Origin: CAXRDE01 sp964229355
GTDB taxonomy: Bacteria > Cyanobacteriota > Sericytochromatia > UBA7694
Length of the DNA stretch: 64,000 nt
Direction of reading: 5' to 3'
Assembly (NCBI GenBank): GCA_964229355.1
Contig: CAXRDE010000016.1
Coordinates: forward strand, 310,001-374,000
The position numbers and the translations under genes were made by a program. Under the pieces are notes generated by a model. It made no database searches, was not told where the DNA came from, and worked only from the letters and a program-made list of their open reading frames with translations. Positions within the stretch are counted from its first letter, which is position 1, and the number at the start of each line of letters is the position of its first letter. Shown here in pieces: positions 62,945 to 64,000 of this stretch.

Positions 62945-64000
62945 ATGAATTTGAATACAATAAGAGCAGTAAAATTGCTCTTTTGGGTGATGGTTTGCGT
63001 CAGTATCTTGGGGGCCTGTCAAACTTCAGATCTTGCTCTTAATACGATTCCGCCAAGTGGTTCAGTTATTTTAAGGGTTTCTGAACGAGGGGCCCAATCT
63101 CATCCTCTGCCTACAATTATACCTAATCAGTCTTCCTTGCCGAGTGCTCAAGCTTCTTTTCAGCCTGTCAAGGGTTCAACGGGCTCTAACGGTCCAGGTA
63201 TCAATACAAATCCTTCACAAAATTTTCCTATAACAGGTAGCCGAAGTGGCGGGGGAAGCGATTCTAAAGGAGGGGCAACTCCCTCTCCTGCAGCAAGTGC
63301 TCAGCCTTCGTCTCAACCTCCAAATGAGAGTGAAGAATCTGGAGGGCCCTTTATTACCCCGACAGCAACGCCCACTCCTCATCCGGAGCTTTTTGCTGTA
63401 ACGTTGCCGCAAGCGACTTCAACCCCTATACCCCAGCCAACAGCTCAGCCTCTAAGCGCTCCCCCTGAAGATGGACGCTCAGTGATCAATGAAGTGATGT
63501 GGACAGATTCGCAGCAGAGTGTTTTAGGTGTAAATGCACCTACCGCCATTTCAGCTAATTATTGGGGGAAGCGGGTAGACCTTGTGATTGGAGGCTATTT
63601 TTTCTTACCTGGTGGCTTAGTCCCTGAAGATATACGCATTTTTTTAGATGGCTACATACCCATAGAAATTGATCAGGTTACACCTTTTGCAATTCAAGCG
63701 CATTTTGATACAGGTTATATTCCAGACTTTTATTTGATAGGTCCTCATCAACTCACGGTAGAGATTGCCGGAGAAGAAGTATTTGCAAAGGTACTTTTTG
63801 GTGAGCCAGAGGATGAGGCTACCCTCATTCCTGAAATCAGAGTTTTTCGAGAGGCGGGGCAGTATTTAGAGATCAAAGGGATTAATTTAATGTTTAATCC
63901 CGGGTTCAGTCAACTCTATTTGAATGGAGTTCTTACAGCTGTAGATATGTATTTTGAAAACAAGGAAGTGGTTTTGAGGTTTGAAAAACCTGTTGGTTTT
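62945..64000 (+). CDS. Lipoprotein with Pro/Ser/Thr-rich linker (cut by the window end)
   Basis: The frame stays open through 352 codons to the window end, so the C-terminus is missing. The signal peptide and lipobox are clear (VKLLFWVMVCVSILGAC). Residues 35-180 are a Ser/Pro/Gln/Thr-rich linker. From about 180 the sequence looks like beta-sandwich domains of the IPT/TIG kind (VIGGYFFLPGGLVPEDIRIF, then EIKGINLMFNPG). GAAGGTGG lies about 8 nt before the ATG. Codons are more A+T-rich than in the rest of the window, suggesting later acquisition or a distinct locus. Confidence 0.85.
   Translation, partial: MNLNTIRAVKLLFWVMVCVSILGACQTSDLALNTIPPSGSVILRVSERGAQSHPLPTIIPNQSSLPSAQASFQPVKGSTGSNGPGINTNPSQNFPITGSRSGGGSDSKGGATPSPAASAQPSSQPPNESEESGGPFITPTATPTPHPELFAVTLPQATSTPIPQPTAQPLSAPPEDGRSVINEVMWTDSQQSVLGVNAPTAISANYWGKRVDLVIGGYFFLPGGLVPEDIRIFLDGYIPIEIDQVTPFAIQAHFDTGYIPDFYLIGPHQLTVEIAGEEVFAKVLFGEPEDEATLIPEIRVFREAGQYLEIKGINLMFNPGFSQLYLNGVLTAVDMYFENKEVVLRFEKPVGF

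Overview
The window looks like a chromosomal segment of a flagellated, diderm bacterium: it encodes lipoproteins with clear lipoboxes, an outer-membrane beta-barrel protein and a barrel-ended surface protein. The best taxonomic inference is a non-photosynthetic relative of Cyanobacteria (Sericytochromatia or Vampirovibrionia type). The main support is a response regulator very close in sequence to cyanobacterial RpaB/Ycf27, together with a short EF-Ts and a flagellar gene set containing FlbD and a YaaR-family protein. This placement is inferred from sequence memory and was not computed. No rRNA, tRNA, CRISPR array, insertion sequence or prophage was recognised.

Layout. 0-6.4 kb (minus): a 1806-residue Ser/Thr kinase / AAA / TPR / GAF / PP2C signalling protein followed by two related small lipoproteins. 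6.5-13.5 kb (plus): small secreted proteins, a YaaR-family protein, an outer-membrane protein, a Dld-II-type D-lactate dehydrogenase, an exported ankyrin protein and an LCM-type methyltransferase. 13.5-20.4 kb: an LPP20-type protein, a GNAT acetyltransferase, a cysteine peptidase, two large low-complexity or coiled-coil proteins (one with LysM) and a small membrane protein. 20.5-26.7 kb: rpsB-tsf-frr-cdsA, without pyrH, then a phosphodiester glycosidase, an unknown protein and a pirin. 26.8-32.9 kb: a SWIM-SNF2 helicase, a double-length ThyX-like protein, and an OhrR-like regulator divergent from a peroxidase gene. 32.8-40.2 kb (minus): a compact run containing a striking leucine/valine-dehydrogenase fused to a degenerate valyl-tRNA synthetase, plus a CAP lipoprotein, pterin carbinolamine dehydratase, homocysteine-methyltransferase-like protein and a peptidoglycan-binding hydrolase. 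40.3-49 kb (plus): a flagellar operon fliK-flgD-flgE-flbD-motA-motB-fliL behind a good sigma-28 promoter, running into an exported protein, the RpaB-like regulator and a crotonase. 49-59.7 kb: a 1040-residue metallopeptidase-like/propeller/barrel protein, two small conserved proteins, a 1761-residue FliK-like protein and a second cysteine peptidase. 59.7-62.4 kb (minus): hutU and an FAH-family hydrolase. 62.4-64 kb: an A+T-rich gap with a structured RNA candidate, then a lipoprotein cut by the window end.

Themes. The most unusual locus is the dehydrogenase / dead-ValRS fusion (35581-39120). The dehydrogenase half keeps its motifs, while the synthetase half has lost HIGH, KMSKS and the editing-site residues, which suggests an amino-acid-binding regulatory module. 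Several envelope-type proteins here (two C39-like peptidases, a LysM protein, a PG-binding hydrolase, two FliK-like proteins) lack signal peptides and start with disordered Ser/Pro/Gln-rich segments, so flagellar type III export is worth testing. Three genes have a TATAAT box 6-7 nt before their start codon, which suggests leaderless transcripts.
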